A stretch of DNA of 27,270 nt from an uncultured Clostridium sp. (GTDB lineage Bacteria > Cyanobacteriota > Vampirovibrionia > Gastranaerophilales > Gastranaerophilaceae): assembly GCA_905212085.1 (NCBI GenBank), contig CAJMDF010000027.1:1-27270 (forward strand), in the 5' to 3' direction. Positions within the stretch are counted from its first letter, which is position 1. Each line of letters begins with the position of its first letter. The notes under the pieces were generated by a model. That model was given only the letters and a program-made list of their open reading frames with translations, searched no databases and had not been told where the DNA came from. The position numbers were made by a program, and so were the translations under genes. Positions 6,304-14,483 of the stretch are shown here, piece after piece.

Positions 6304-7557
6304 ATGACAAAAAGAAGAGTAGTTATCACAGGACTTGGAGCGGTTACACCATTTGGTGTCGGTGTTGATAAATTTTGGAATAGTCTTGTTGAAGGAAAAA
6401 GTGGAATTAGTACATCTGAGCTTATTGATATCAGTAAGCACGTTGTAAAAATATCAGGAGAATGTAAAAACTTTAATCCTGAAGAGTATCTTGATCCTAA
6501 AGAAGCTAAAAAAATGGACAGATATATTCAGTTTGCAGTAATTGCAGCTGATGAAGCAATAAAAGATGCCAAATTAGATGAAGTAAAAGATGTTGATCCT
6601 TATAAAATTGGTGTTATTGTAAGTTCTGCAGCTGGCGGTTTCAGAACTTTCGAAGAAAACCATGTTAGAATTTTGGAAAAAGGACCAAATAAATGTTCAC
6701 CGTTTACAATTCCTATGATGATTGTTAATATGGCATCTGGTCGTATTTCAATGAAATACGGATTTAAAGGTATTAATAAAGTTGTTGTATCAGCTTGTGC
6801 TACAGGTACTCATTCTGTAGGTGATGCATTCAGAGCTATCCAATACGGAGATGCTGATATTATGGTTGCAGGCGGTGCAGAAGCTACTATTTGCGATGTA
6901 GGTATAGGAGCTTTCTCTAGTGCAAGAACTTTATCAAAACGTAATGATGAACCTACTAAAGCTTCTCGTCCTTGGGATGTAGACAGAGATGGTTTCGTTA
7001 TGTCTGAAGGTGCTGGTGTTCTTATTTTAGAAGAATATGAGCATGCTAAAAAACGTGGCGCAAAAATTTATGGCGAAGTTGTTGGATACGGTCAGACAGC
7101 TGACGCTTATGATGTTGTAGCTCCTGATCCGGAAGGTCAAGGTGCAACTCATTCTATGCAATTTGCACTTGAAGATGCCGGTTTGAAACCTGAAGATGTT
7201 GATTATATCAATGCTCATGGTACAAGCACAGGCTTAGGTGATATTGCTGAATCTAAAGCTATTGAAGGCTTATTTGGTGATAAAGAAACTAATAAAAAAT
7301 TGTTAGTAAGTTCAACAAAATCAATGCACGGTCACTTGTTAGGTGCAACTGGTGCAGTTGAATGTATTGCTTGCGTAAAAGCTATTAATGAAGGTCTTGT
7401 TCCTCCTACTATCAATCTTGATAATCAAGATGAAAAAGTTGGTAACTTAGATTATGTACCTCATAAAGCAAGAAAAGCAGACATCCATGTAGCATTGTCA
7501 AATTCATTTGGATTTGGCGGACAAAATGCTTCAGTTGTTATAAGAGACGTTAAATAA
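6304..7557 (+). CDS. fabF: 3-oxoacyl-ACP synthase II (KAS II)
   Basis: FabF condenses malonyl-ACP with acyl-ACP to elongate fatty acids. The catalytic C165 (SACATGTH), H305 (NAHGTSTGLGD), K339 and H344 (STKSMHGHLLG) are all present, and the C-terminal NSFGFGGQNAS is intact. The length of 417 is standard for KAS II. Having Cys-His-His separates it from FabH. Binding site AAAGAG with short spacing. It is the last gene of the fab operon; a strong terminator follows 20 bases after the stop. Confidence 0.96.
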   Translation: MTKRRVVITGLGAVTPFGVGVDKFWNSLVEGKSGISTSELIDISKHVVKISGECKNFNPEEYLDPKEAKKMDRYIQFAVIAADEAIKDAKLDEVKDVDPYKIGVIVSSAAGGFRTFEENHVRILEKGPNKCSPFTIPMMIVNMASGRISMKYGFKGINKVVVSACATGTHSVGDAFRAIQYGDADIMVAGGAEATICDVGIGAFSSARTLSKRNDEPTKASRPWDVDRDGFVMSEGAGVLILEEYEHAKKRGAKIYGEVVGYGQTADAYDVVAPDPEGQGATHSMQFALEDAGLKPEDVDYINAHGTSTGLGDIAESKAIEGLFGDKETNKKLLVSSTKSMHGHLLGATGAVECIACVKAINEGLVPPTINLDNQDEKVGNLDYVPHKARKADIHVALSNSFGFGGQNASVVIRDVK

Positions 7558-7576
7558 ATTAGATTATTTATAATAA

Positions 7577-7606
7577 AAAAAAGACCGTTTTAATAACGGT
7601 CTTTTT
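7577..7606. terminator. Bidirectional intrinsic terminator
   Basis: AAAAAGACCGTT (7578-7589) pairs with AACGGTCTTTTT (7595-7606) around a 5-base loop. T-runs occur on both strands, so it ends both the fab operon and the convergent helicase gene, which stops at 7613. Confidence 0.9.
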
Positions 7607-7612
7607 TATTTC

Positions 7613-10600
7613 TTAATTTTCAATTAATACTCTATCAAGGCAAGCTTTTTGTGAATATTGCCATTCTCGGAATGTAATACGTTTTACTTTGTAGCCTGAG
7701 CGTTCAATTATTGCTTGTTTTTTCATATTTGAAATATGAGATTTGATTTTGTCATCTAAGCCGTCAATCTCGATTACACATTTGTCATCTACAAGTAAAT
7801 CCGCACTTAGACCTGCAATATCTGCTCCTGCAATAACTCTATGATCAAGTTCTCTTATTTTTTCTGCTATTTCACGTTCCAGTGGATTTTTATATATGTT
7901 TTCGTCAATTTCTCCTGATAGCATTGCTTGTTTTCTATCTTGATATAATTGCATATATGAGATATAGTTTCTGAAATGTCCTTCGGGAAGCTCTTGAGGG
8001 TTGCGAGAAATAAAGTTAATGACTTTGTTTCTACCTCTTGTGATTGCTACATTAAATAAGTTTGGTTTTTGTAAGAATGTCAGACTTTGCATGTAGCTGT
8101 TATTTGCAAAGGCCCAAGAAATAAGCATAATATCACGTTCATCCCCTTGGAATGTGTGAGCTGTACCGATTTCTATTTGGTGTTTTTTAATCATGTAATC
8201 TGATAGAACTTTTGAAACAGAAACTTTTAATTGTTCCACTTGAGCTCTGAATGGTGAAATTATACCGACAGATACAGGGTTATCAGGGTTTTGTCTTTCA
8301 TCTTCAATGATTATTTCATGCAAGCGTTTTACTACAGCTTCAATTTCCGGTAAGTTTCTTGTTGCATCAAAATCTACTTTCCCGTCCAATACTTCTACAA
8401 GTTCCAAAACTCTTTCATTTGGTTTATCTTTACGCATCACGCGAATTCTGTCATTATAGAATTCGTGATTTGAGAAGTTAATAATTGGCGGAAGACTTCT
8501 AAAATGTTCGTCAAGCATAACTGAATTCATAGAATAATAATCTGCCAAGTCAAACATTGAATTTGTTCTAAAACGCCACATAAGCTGATATTTGTCAGGA
8601 ATTCCATATTGGCTTAAGAAGGATTGTTCTTTTGCTTTTTCCAAGAATGAAAGGTGTGGTAATTGTTTGTCATCACCTACAATTACAGCACGTTTCGCAC
8701 GGAAAAGGATTGGGAAGCAGCTTGCTATATCGCATTGGGAAGCTTCATCTATGATTGCAACATCAAACATTCCGGGTTTCAATGGGAGTGAATCAGATAC
8801 TGCATATGTTGTTACACACCAGCATGGGAATGCTTCTAATAGCGGTCTGAAATCTTCTTCTTCCAAAATATTTGTTTGCAGACGTTTTCTGTTTGTAACA
8901 AGAGATTTTGCATGGACTTTTAGTCTTCTGCGTTTGTTTTCATCTCTCAATAGGCTCTTTAGGGCTTCTCTGCGTTTATTTTTCAGAATATTTACAGCAA
9001 GTGTTTTTTGTTTGCGTTTCATCGTACGGATTTGTTCTGATAGCATATGGAGATTGCCTGTTTTTTGAATATCGGCTTCAATTTTTCTCAAAGACCATTC
9101 CATATTAGCAAAATCAAGTTCTTGTTTTAATTTTCCTAAGTTTTCGTAATTTACTTCAAAGTCTTTAAGATTAAGGATTTTCTTAAGTTGTCCTAAACTT
9201 GTGAAATTTGCGATTTTAGAAATAAAACCTGCTTTTTCCATATTGCTTTCAAGAATTTTTATAATTCCGGCAACAATATCAATTTCGCCTTTTTTAAGAC
9301 TTTTTTTGATAAATTCTTTTTTTCCTAAAAGTTTTTCTTGTTCTTCAACCTCCAATAATTTGTCATGCCAATCTTTTTCAAGTTTAATTATGGTCTCAGA
9401 CTTCATTTCCATATTTTTGAGCATGTCAAGATGGTCTTTCATATCTTTTGTGTCGACAAGCAAAATATCTTCTACATCCTCATCTAAATCAGTATTTTGA
9501 GAAAGTAGATTATTTAATTCTTCACTCAGTTGTCTTTGGTAATTCAAACGTCCTGCTCTTAGTGCCATGTGACTTGCACCTAAGTCATTAAGACGTTCTG
9601 CGACAACATCAACAGCTTTGTCCATGCGTGATGCAACTAGGACTGTTTTTCCGTTTGCAACTAGGTGAGCAACAAGATTTACGATTGTTTGAGATTTCCC
9701 TGTCCCTGGAGGTCCTTGTACTGCGACAAATTTGCTGTTGTCAATGTTTTTGATTACTTGAAGCTGGCTGTCGCTTAATGATAGAGGAGTAATCGGGTAA
9801 AAATCAGTTATTTTATTCATATCTTTAAGCGGAACTGATTTTTCTTTGCTTTGCGCATATTCTTCATTAATTATGTTTAATGCAGTTTCTCTATATGTTC
9901 CTGATGGTTTTTCTGCAATTTGTGTGAGTTCATGCAATACACCTGCAGTGACTGATGGACGTTTAGTGAGAATTATTGCACTTTGGTATGTGACAGCTAT
10001 TTTTTCAAGCTTCATTTTTTGTTTAGCTTGCTCATTTTCTTCTTCTTCAATAATTTCGTCTAAGTTTTCGCCGTCAATTTTTTCTTTATAAAAATCTTTT
10101 GCTTTTGTGATGTTGTCTTCTTCTTTGTAATCTCCGATATTTTCGGCGATTTCTATTTCTGGTACAAGTGATTTTAGTGTTGTCAGAAAAATATTTAATT
10201 TGTCTTGAGTGATAGGTAAATCAGGTACAACATCTAAAATACCTTCAAGAAGTAAATCTACTTCGTCTTCATCATCATTCTTTCGCATAAGTGCAGCTAA
10301 AGCGCCTGTGTTTAGCGATAGCACTTCATCAAGCGGTAAGCAATTTATATTTACGCCGTTGCGTTCAAGTTTGCAGGGCATGTATAAAAGCGGAGTTAAA
10401 AATTCGTTTTGTCTTTTAGATTTTGAACTTTTGCCAACTAAGAATAAATAACCGTAAATCAGGTATTTATCTTTTTGTCCTAAATCGCTTTGAATCATTA
10501 ATTCTGTAAGTTTAGGGTCGCTTCCGTCAAGTGAAATATATTCAGCTCCTGTAGAGAATAATTGTTCTTCTCCTTTTAGGAAAATCCATTTATTATCCTT

Positions 10601-10732
10601 ATCTCCTTTAAGGTTTCTGAATGTAGAGCTTTTTACCTCTTCTCTTACGCAATCGTGAAGGTATTGGCTTAATTTTTTTATAAAACTGTTATTGAATGCT
10701 GAATTTATAGCGCGTGAAGCTTCCTGTAGCAT
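7613..10732 (-). CDS. Superfamily 1 (DNA2/UPF1-like) helicase with C-terminal PD-(D/E)xK-like nuclease domain
   Basis: A 1039-residue protein. The helicase core carries Walker A GPPGTGKSQT (340-349), Walker B DEASQ (662-666), GDDKQLP (686-692), DEHFRSLPP (741-749), HTFQGDE (859-865) and NVAITRGRNK (894-903), all intact. About 310 residues rich in Lys, Glu and Leu separate Walker A and B, with likely coiled-coil parts. Residues 951-1035 look like a Vsr/DUF559-type endonuclease fold: D978, then E988 and D990 in CVIEIDG, and a trailing helix-strand. Such fusions act in DNA repair or phage defence in other bacteria; which applies here is open. It stands alone, with promoter TTGCTT-18-TATAAT and a strong AAGGAG site. 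Confidence 0.85.
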   Translation of the reverse strand: MLQEASRAINSAFNNSFIKKLSQYLHDCVREEVKSSTFRNLKGDKDNKWIFLKGEEQLFSTGAEYISLDGSDPKLTELMIQSDLGQKDKYLIYGYLFLVGKSSKSKRQNEFLTPLLYMPCKLERNGVNINCLPLDEVLSLNTGALAALMRKNDDEDEVDLLLEGILDVVPDLPITQDKLNIFLTTLKSLVPEIEIAENIGDYKEEDNITKAKDFYKEKIDGENLDEIIEEEENEQAKQKMKLEKIAVTYQSAIILTKRPSVTAGVLHELTQIAEKPSGTYRETALNIINEEYAQSKEKSVPLKDMNKITDFYPITPLSLSDSQLQVIKNIDNSKFVAVQGPPGTGKSQTIVNLVAHLVANGKTVLVASRMDKAVDVVAERLNDLGASHMALRAGRLNYQRQLSEELNNLLSQNTDLDEDVEDILLVDTKDMKDHLDMLKNMEMKSETIIKLEKDWHDKLLEVEEQEKLLGKKEFIKKSLKKGEIDIVAGIIKILESNMEKAGFISKIANFTSLGQLKKILNLKDFEVNYENLGKLKQELDFANMEWSLRKIEADIQKTGNLHMLSEQIRTMKRKQKTLAVNILKNKRREALKSLLRDENKRRRLKVHAKSLVTNRKRLQTNILEEEDFRPLLEAFPCWCVTTYAVSDSLPLKPGMFDVAIIDEASQCDIASCFPILFRAKRAVIVGDDKQLPHLSFLEKAKEQSFLSQYGIPDKYQLMWRFRTNSMFDLADYYSMNSVMLDEHFRSLPPIINFSNHEFYNDRIRVMRKDKPNERVLELVEVLDGKVDFDATRNLPEIEAVVKRLHEIIIEDERQNPDNPVSVGIISPFRAQVEQLKVSVSKVLSDYMIKKHQIEIGTAHTFQGDERDIMLISWAFANNSYMQSLTFLQKPNLFNVAITRGRNKVINFISRNPQELPEGHFRNYISYMQLYQDRKQAMLSGEIDENIYKNPLEREIAEKIRELDHRVIAGADIAGLSADLLVDDKCVIEIDGLDDKIKSHISNMKKQAIIERSGYKVKRITFREWQYSQKACLDRVLIEN

Positions 10733-10743
10733 GTGTTCTCCTT

Positions 10744-10773
10744 ATTATAGATTTTCAGATGTTCAGAAAGCAA
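10744..10773 (-). promoter_or_regulatory. Promoter of the helicase gene
   Basis: On the minus strand TTGCTT (10773-10768), 18-base spacer, TATAAT (10749-10744). The start codon is 11 bases beyond the -10 box, with AAGGAG between them, so the untranslated leader would be very short. Confidence 0.65.
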
Positions 10774-10831
10774 GAAGGCAGGCTGATTTCATAAAAAATT
10801 TTGTGTTTATAACCTTAATTAGCTTGACCTC

Positions 10832-10860
10832 TTGACATCTGTCATCTGGTCTTCTATTAA
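10832..10860 (+). promoter_or_regulatory. Candidate promoter of the CCA-adding enzyme gene
   Basis: TTGACA (10832-10837), 17-base spacer, TATTAA (10855-10860). A second candidate, TTGTTT (10862-10867) with TAAAAT (10885-10890), has its -10 box seven bases before the ATG at 10898 and would give a leaderless message. Confidence 0.5.
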
Positions 10861-10897
10861 CTTGTTTATTTATACATTTTACGCTAAAATGCTTGAT

Positions 10898-11980
10898 ATG
10901 AACATCATCAATATAAAGGATACTTCAAATAAATTGTTTTATATCGGCGGAGTTGTCCGTGATGAATTGTTAGGGCGAGAATCTTTTGATATTGATATTA
11001 CATATGTCGGCAATGCTATTGAATATTGTTCTAAATTCGGTGAGGTTATTCAAGAAAATCCTGATTTTGGAACTGTAAGAGTTAATGTTGGCGGAAGGGA
11101 AGTTGATTTCGCATCTACGAGGTCTGAAAGTTATCCTAAAAAAGGTCATTTACCTGTTGTTGAAAAAATAGGTTGTTCTTTAAAGGAAGATGTTATGCGT
11201 CGAGATTTTACGATAAATGCTCTTGCAAAATCAGTTACAACCGGAGAAATCGTTGATTATACGGGCGGACTTGAAGATTTGAAAAATAAAAAACTCAAAG
11301 TTTTGCATGATGAAAGTTTTATTGATGATCCTACAAGAATTATTAGAGGTTTAAAATTTTCAATACGTTTTGGCTTTGATCTGGATGAGCATACGAGAAA
11401 ATTACAGGCAGAATATTTGTCTAATATCAATTATGATATGAGCTATAAGAGGGTAAAAAAAGAATTAATAGAAACTTTTAATCTTAATTCACAAGAGGCT
11501 TTTGGAAGATTTATAAACGAAAATATTTATAAACTTGTGACAGAAAATGATGTGAAAATTCCTCATATAAATATAGAGAAACTCATCAATGATTATAAAC
11601 CTGAATACGTATGGCTTGTATATGCAGGAGTTTTGAAAGATTTATCTAAATTGCCTTTGACAAAAATTGAACAAAAAATTCTAGATGAAATTCCAAATAA
11701 AATTTTGAATAATGATTTTGAAATTTATAAGGCGTTTGAAAATACAAGACTAGAGACAGTTCTTTTATATGGAATTTTGTATGATGAAAAAATTGCACGA
11801 CATTATCTTGATGATTTAAAACAAATTAAAATTTCAGTAACAGGAAATGATTTGTTGAATTTAGGAATAAAACCTTCGCCTAAATATAGCCAAATTTTTG
11901 ATGAGGTATTAAGACGAAAACTTGAAAATCCTCAATTGACTCGTGAGGATGAAATCTCTTTGATTGAAAAGTTAAAATAA
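10898..11980 (+). CDS. cca: tRNA nucleotidyltransferase / poly(A) polymerase family (CCA-adding type)
   Basis: Class II nucleotidyltransferase that adds CCA (or part of it) to tRNA 3' ends. Head-domain motifs: GGVVRD (17-22), metal-binding D31 and D33 in SFDIDIT, RRDFTINALA (101-110), and the nucleotide-selecting motif as DDPTR (143-147), where the family normally has EDxxR. The remaining C-terminal half is helical and poorly conserved, as usual. The start is uncertain: ATG 10898 gives 360 residues; ATG 10889 and TTG 10832 are alternatives, but the TTG overlaps a likely -35 box. No Shine-Dalgarno is visible. The tRNA-Glu gene in this window has no encoded CCA, so such an enzyme is needed. CC-adding or A-adding activity alone cannot be excluded. 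Confidence 0.82.
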   Translation: MNIINIKDTSNKLFYIGGVVRDELLGRESFDIDITYVGNAIEYCSKFGEVIQENPDFGTVRVNVGGREVDFASTRSESYPKKGHLPVVEKIGCSLKEDVMRRDFTINALAKSVTTGEIVDYTGGLEDLKNKKLKVLHDESFIDDPTRIIRGLKFSIRFGFDLDEHTRKLQAEYLSNINYDMSYKRVKKELIETFNLNSQEAFGRFINENIYKLVTENDVKIPHINIEKLINDYKPEYVWLVYAGVLKDLSKLPLTKIEQKILDEIPNKILNNDFEIYKAFENTRLETVLLYGILYDEKIARHYLDDLKQIKISVTGNDLLNLGIKPSPKYSQIFDEVLRRKLENPQLTREDEISLIEKLK

Positions 11981-11992
11981 ATATGTTAAAAT
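11964..11992 (+). promoter_or_regulatory. Promoter at the end of cca, driving the G-tract ORF and pilin gene
   Basis: TTGAAA (11964-11969), 17-base spacer ending in the extended -10 TGT, and TAAAAT (11987-11992). Expected start near 11999, about 22 bases before the small ORF. Confidence 0.65.
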
Positions 11993-12021
11993 AATAATGT
12001 AAAAAGATAAAGGGAGCAAAA

Positions 12022-12153
12022 ATGAAAAGATTTAACGCAGAACAGGCACAAATATCTTATGATTTAAAAGATAATTGTGTTGGTTTATTTACAAGTACGC
12101 TGCTCGGGGGGGGGGAATTTAAAGCTTGCTCCACAAGGCTTTCGAGGGCTTGA
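12022..12153 (+). CDS. Short leader-like ORF containing a run of ten G
   Basis: A 43-codon reading frame with a good binding site (AAAGGGAG before ATG) and a promoter 30 bases upstream. It begins MKRFNAEQAQISYDLK and is of unknown function. A homopolymer of ten G (12106-12115) encodes three glycines. With the G count as given, the frame stops at 12153. With nine or twelve G, the frame would instead run to TAG at 12179-12181, only four bases before the pilin ATG; with eleven it would stop at once. It may be a phase-variable leader for the pilin gene, or the remains of a longer gene. Confidence 0.5.
   Translation: MKRFNAEQAQISYDLKDNCVGLFTSTLLGGGEFKACSTRLSRA
12106..12115 (+). repeat. Homopolymeric tract G10
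   Basis: Ten consecutive G in an AT-rich genome, inside a short translated frame. Such tracts change length by slipped-strand mispairing. Sequencing or assembly errors are also common at this kind of site. Confidence 0.9.
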
Positions 12154-12185
12154 AAAAACTATAAAAAAAATGTCATATTAGTGAT

Positions 12186-12869
12186 ATGAAACATCACAAA
12201 TATGGTTTTACGCTTGCGGAAGTATTAATAACTTTAGGTATTATTGGTGTTGTTGCAGCAATGACAATGCCTGCATTAATATCAAATCATAATAAAAAAG
12301 AAGTGGAGACCCGCTTACAACGAGTTGATTCTATTTTAAATAGTGTAGTTAAATTGGCTGAAAATGATTATGGTGAACCTCGATATTGGGCTGATGAAGA
12401 TTCTCCAAAAGTTTTACAGACATATTTTATGCCTTATTTGCCAGGTAGTATTTTCTTAAACGGTGAAGATATTAAAGATTATAAAGTTTATAATGCTGAT
12501 GGTACAAGTGTTATTAATTTAAATGGAAGTTATGCAAATGGTATAAGGATAAAAACTGGAGAAATAATTAGGATTCCGAATGGTTTGGAGCAAGAATCTG
12601 GATTATTAGAAATAGATGTGCTCCTAAAAGAAAATAAAGCAGGCAAATATATAAGTGGAAAAGATTATTTTACATTTTTTATGGATACATCAAAAGGTAT
12701 TGTTGATGTAAAAGCTGGAGCTGATTTTTGGAATGTTAAATCTTGTTCTGATAATAGAGATGCTATTTTGACAAAATGTAAAAGTTCTATACCTCATTCA
12801 GCTTTGTGTCTTATGTTAATAGAATGCAATGGGTGGAAAATTCCTAAGGATTATCCAATAAGATTATAA
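12186..12869 (+). CDS. Type IV pilin-like / pseudopilin protein
   Basis: A 227-residue protein with a class III prepilin signal. The leader is MKHHKYG, cleavage by prepilin peptidase is expected after G7, and the mature protein starts FTLAEVLITLG with the conserved Glu at position +5, followed by a hydrophobic helix to about residue 32. The rest is a globular head ending in a cysteine-containing segment (four Cys near residues 188-216). The head is not similar to a specific pilin I can name, so it may be a minor pilin or pseudopilin. There is no Shine-Dalgarno before the ATG, so translation may depend on the upstream short ORF with the G tract. Confidence 0.85.
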   Translation: MKHHKYGFTLAEVLITLGIIGVVAAMTMPALISNHNKKEVETRLQRVDSILNSVVKLAENDYGEPRYWADEDSPKVLQTYFMPYLPGSIFLNGEDIKDYKVYNADGTSVINLNGSYANGIRIKTGEIIRIPNGLEQESGLLEIDVLLKENKAGKYISGKDYFTFFMDTSKGIVDVKAGADFWNVKSCSDNRDAILTKCKSSIPHSALCLMLIECNGWKIPKDYPIRL

Positions 12870-12874
12870 TATAA

Positions 12875-13435
12875 CTATAAATCATTTATTTGTTTAACTG
12901 TTTCTTTGATGTATTGCTTTACGGCTGGGGTGATTAGCAGGTCAGGCTCAGACATTGTAAATTCATCAAGGATAATTACTCCGCGTTTTAAATTCCCGTT
13001 TTCAATGTATAAAAGTCCAAGTAATACTTTGTTTAGAACATTTTTATCATTGGTGTATTCTTTTATTTTTGTATTTGCTAAACCTAATTTTTTATAACAT
13101 TTAGCTAAATCTTTGTAGTATTTAAAATTTAAGCTGTATTGTTTTACGGCATCTTCGTATGGTTGTCTAGCCATATCAGGATAACCGATTTTCATATAAG
13201 CATCTCCAATGTTGTTATAATATACGGCAGTCGCTTGAGTATTTGGATTTAGGCTGATTGCAATTTTAAATTCTTGGATTGCGGCATAATAGCAGTGTTC
13301 ATTCATATAGCGAAGTCCAATGTTATTGTGCAAATATGCATTTTTTGTCGCATCAATCACATATACATCGGGTTTTCTATATCCTGATGTTAGAATGCTT
13401 AAAAATAACAAAGATATTAATAGGACTTTTTTCAT
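12875..13435 (-). CDS. Small secreted TPR-repeat protein
   Basis: The N-terminus MKKVLLISLLFLSILTSG is a signal peptide, so the protein is exported. The following residues form tetratricopeptide-like helices (NNIGLRYMNEHCYYAAIQEFKIAI, then YNNIGDAYMKIGYPDMARQPYEDAV and YYKDLAKCYKKLGL), suited to protein binding. The chosen start at 13435 has TAAAAT seven bases before it; another ATG at 13444 would add three residues, and neither has a Shine-Dalgarno. It lies 21 bases after the MBL-fold gene and may be co-transcribed with it. The stop is six bases from the convergent pilin-like gene. Function unknown. Confidence 0.75.
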   Translation of the reverse strand: MKKVLLISLLFLSILTSGYRKPDVYVIDATKNAYLHNNIGLRYMNEHCYYAAIQEFKIAISLNPNTQATAVYYNNIGDAYMKIGYPDMARQPYEDAVKQYSLNFKYYKDLAKCYKKLGLANTKIKEYTNDKNVLNKVLLGLLYIENGNLKRGVIILDEFTMSEPDLLITPAVKQYIKETVKQINDL

Positions 13436-13456
13436 ACTTATCATTTTAATTATGAT

Positions 13457-14389
13457 TTACATTAAATCAATTTCAAGACCTTCATAAGCAAGGATTATAT
13501 CATCTTGAGATTTATATTGTTCTTTTATTGAATTTAATTTGTTATCATCATAGCTTGGGTCAAAGTGGAAAAATACTAATTTTTCAGCACCTGATTGATT
13601 TTTTGCATCAACAGCCATTTCAAATGTTGAGTGTCCGTAACCTTGTTTTGGAACAAATGAATCTAAATAATCTTCTGTTGTATATTGGGCATCATGGATT
13701 AATAAATTGCAGCCTCTTGCGTAATTTATTAATTTTTTATCCCCTCCAGGGTAACTTTCTTTGTCTGTTGCGTATACTAAAGTTTTGTCTTTATATTGAA
13801 TTTTATAAATTAATACACCTTCTTGCGGGTGTGCATATGACCGATAGCAAGTAATTAGGACATCATCCTCTTTTTCTAATTTTGCATCTTTTTCATTTTC
13901 AATTCTTTTAATTATTGGATTTTCGCCGTGACGAAGAATTATACCTTCTGTTTCATTCAAATCTTTTATGTTTAAATTTCCTGCAATGTCACCCAAATCA
14001 AGTGGGAAAGATTTTCCGAACAGTAATTCTGATATTTCATCAGCTAGGCTTTCGTTATAATTAACATTTCCAAATACGTTAATATTAGATGACGGTATAT
14101 GAAGCGGTCTAAAAAATGTAAAACCTTGAATGTGGTCTTGATGTATGTGTGAAATTAAAACCGTTGCATTAATCGGAGTTCTTTTTTCAGCTTTAGTTGA
14201 AGAAGCAATGTATTTTGCAATAAGGTCGTTCCCGATATCGATTAATCCGGTGCCGGCATCAAGAATTATCAAGTGTCCGTTTACATTTATTTCAACACAG
14301 GATGTATTTCCTCCATATTGCAAAAAGTCTTTATTTGCAATAGGATAACTTCCTCTTACACCTCTAAATTTTACATTAAATTCGCTCAT
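13457..14389 (-). CDS. MBL-fold metallo-hydrolase
   Basis: A 310-residue metallo-beta-lactamase-fold protein. N-terminal signatures are FRGVRGSYP and YGGNTSCVE, followed by LDAGTGL. The metal-binding motif HIHQDH gives H81, H83, D85 and H86. Later come YATDKES, LIHDAQY and GYGHSTFE, with a final histidine in FFHFDP. This arrangement matches the RNase Z / cyclic phosphodiesterase-like branch (COG1235 type), often of unknown substrate. The start at 14389 is preferred because AAGGA lies seven bases upstream; the longer in-frame start at 14425 adds 12 residues without support. There is no signal peptide, so probably cytoplasmic. Confidence 0.85.
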   Translation of the reverse strand: MSEFNVKFRGVRGSYPIANKDFLQYGGNTSCVEINVNGHLIILDAGTGLIDIGNDLIAKYIASSTKAEKRTPINATVLISHIHQDHIQGFTFFRPLHIPSSNINVFGNVNYNESLADEISELLFGKSFPLDLGDIAGNLNIKDLNETEGIILRHGENPIIKRIENEKDAKLEKEDDVLITCYRSYAHPQEGVLIYKIQYKDKTLVYATDKESYPGGDKKLINYARGCNLLIHDAQYTTEDYLDSFVPKQGYGHSTFEMAVDAKNQSGAEKLVFFHFDPSYDDNKLNSIKEQYKSQDDIILAYEGLEIDLM

Positions 14390-14483
14390 AATTTTATCCT
14401 TCTTTAAAATTTGTACAAAACCCATTTTTTATTGTAGGTTTGCAATTTTTATGCAAATCAATTTACGGGTGGAGTGTATGCTC

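Noticed and set aside
8592..10451. Plus-strand ORFs inside the helicase gene
   Set aside because: They are antisense shadows with no binding sites and low-complexity Ser/Phe-rich translations.
10832..10897. TTG start for the CCA-adding enzyme
   Set aside because: The TTG is part of a likely -35 box, and the added residues are unlike any family N-terminus.
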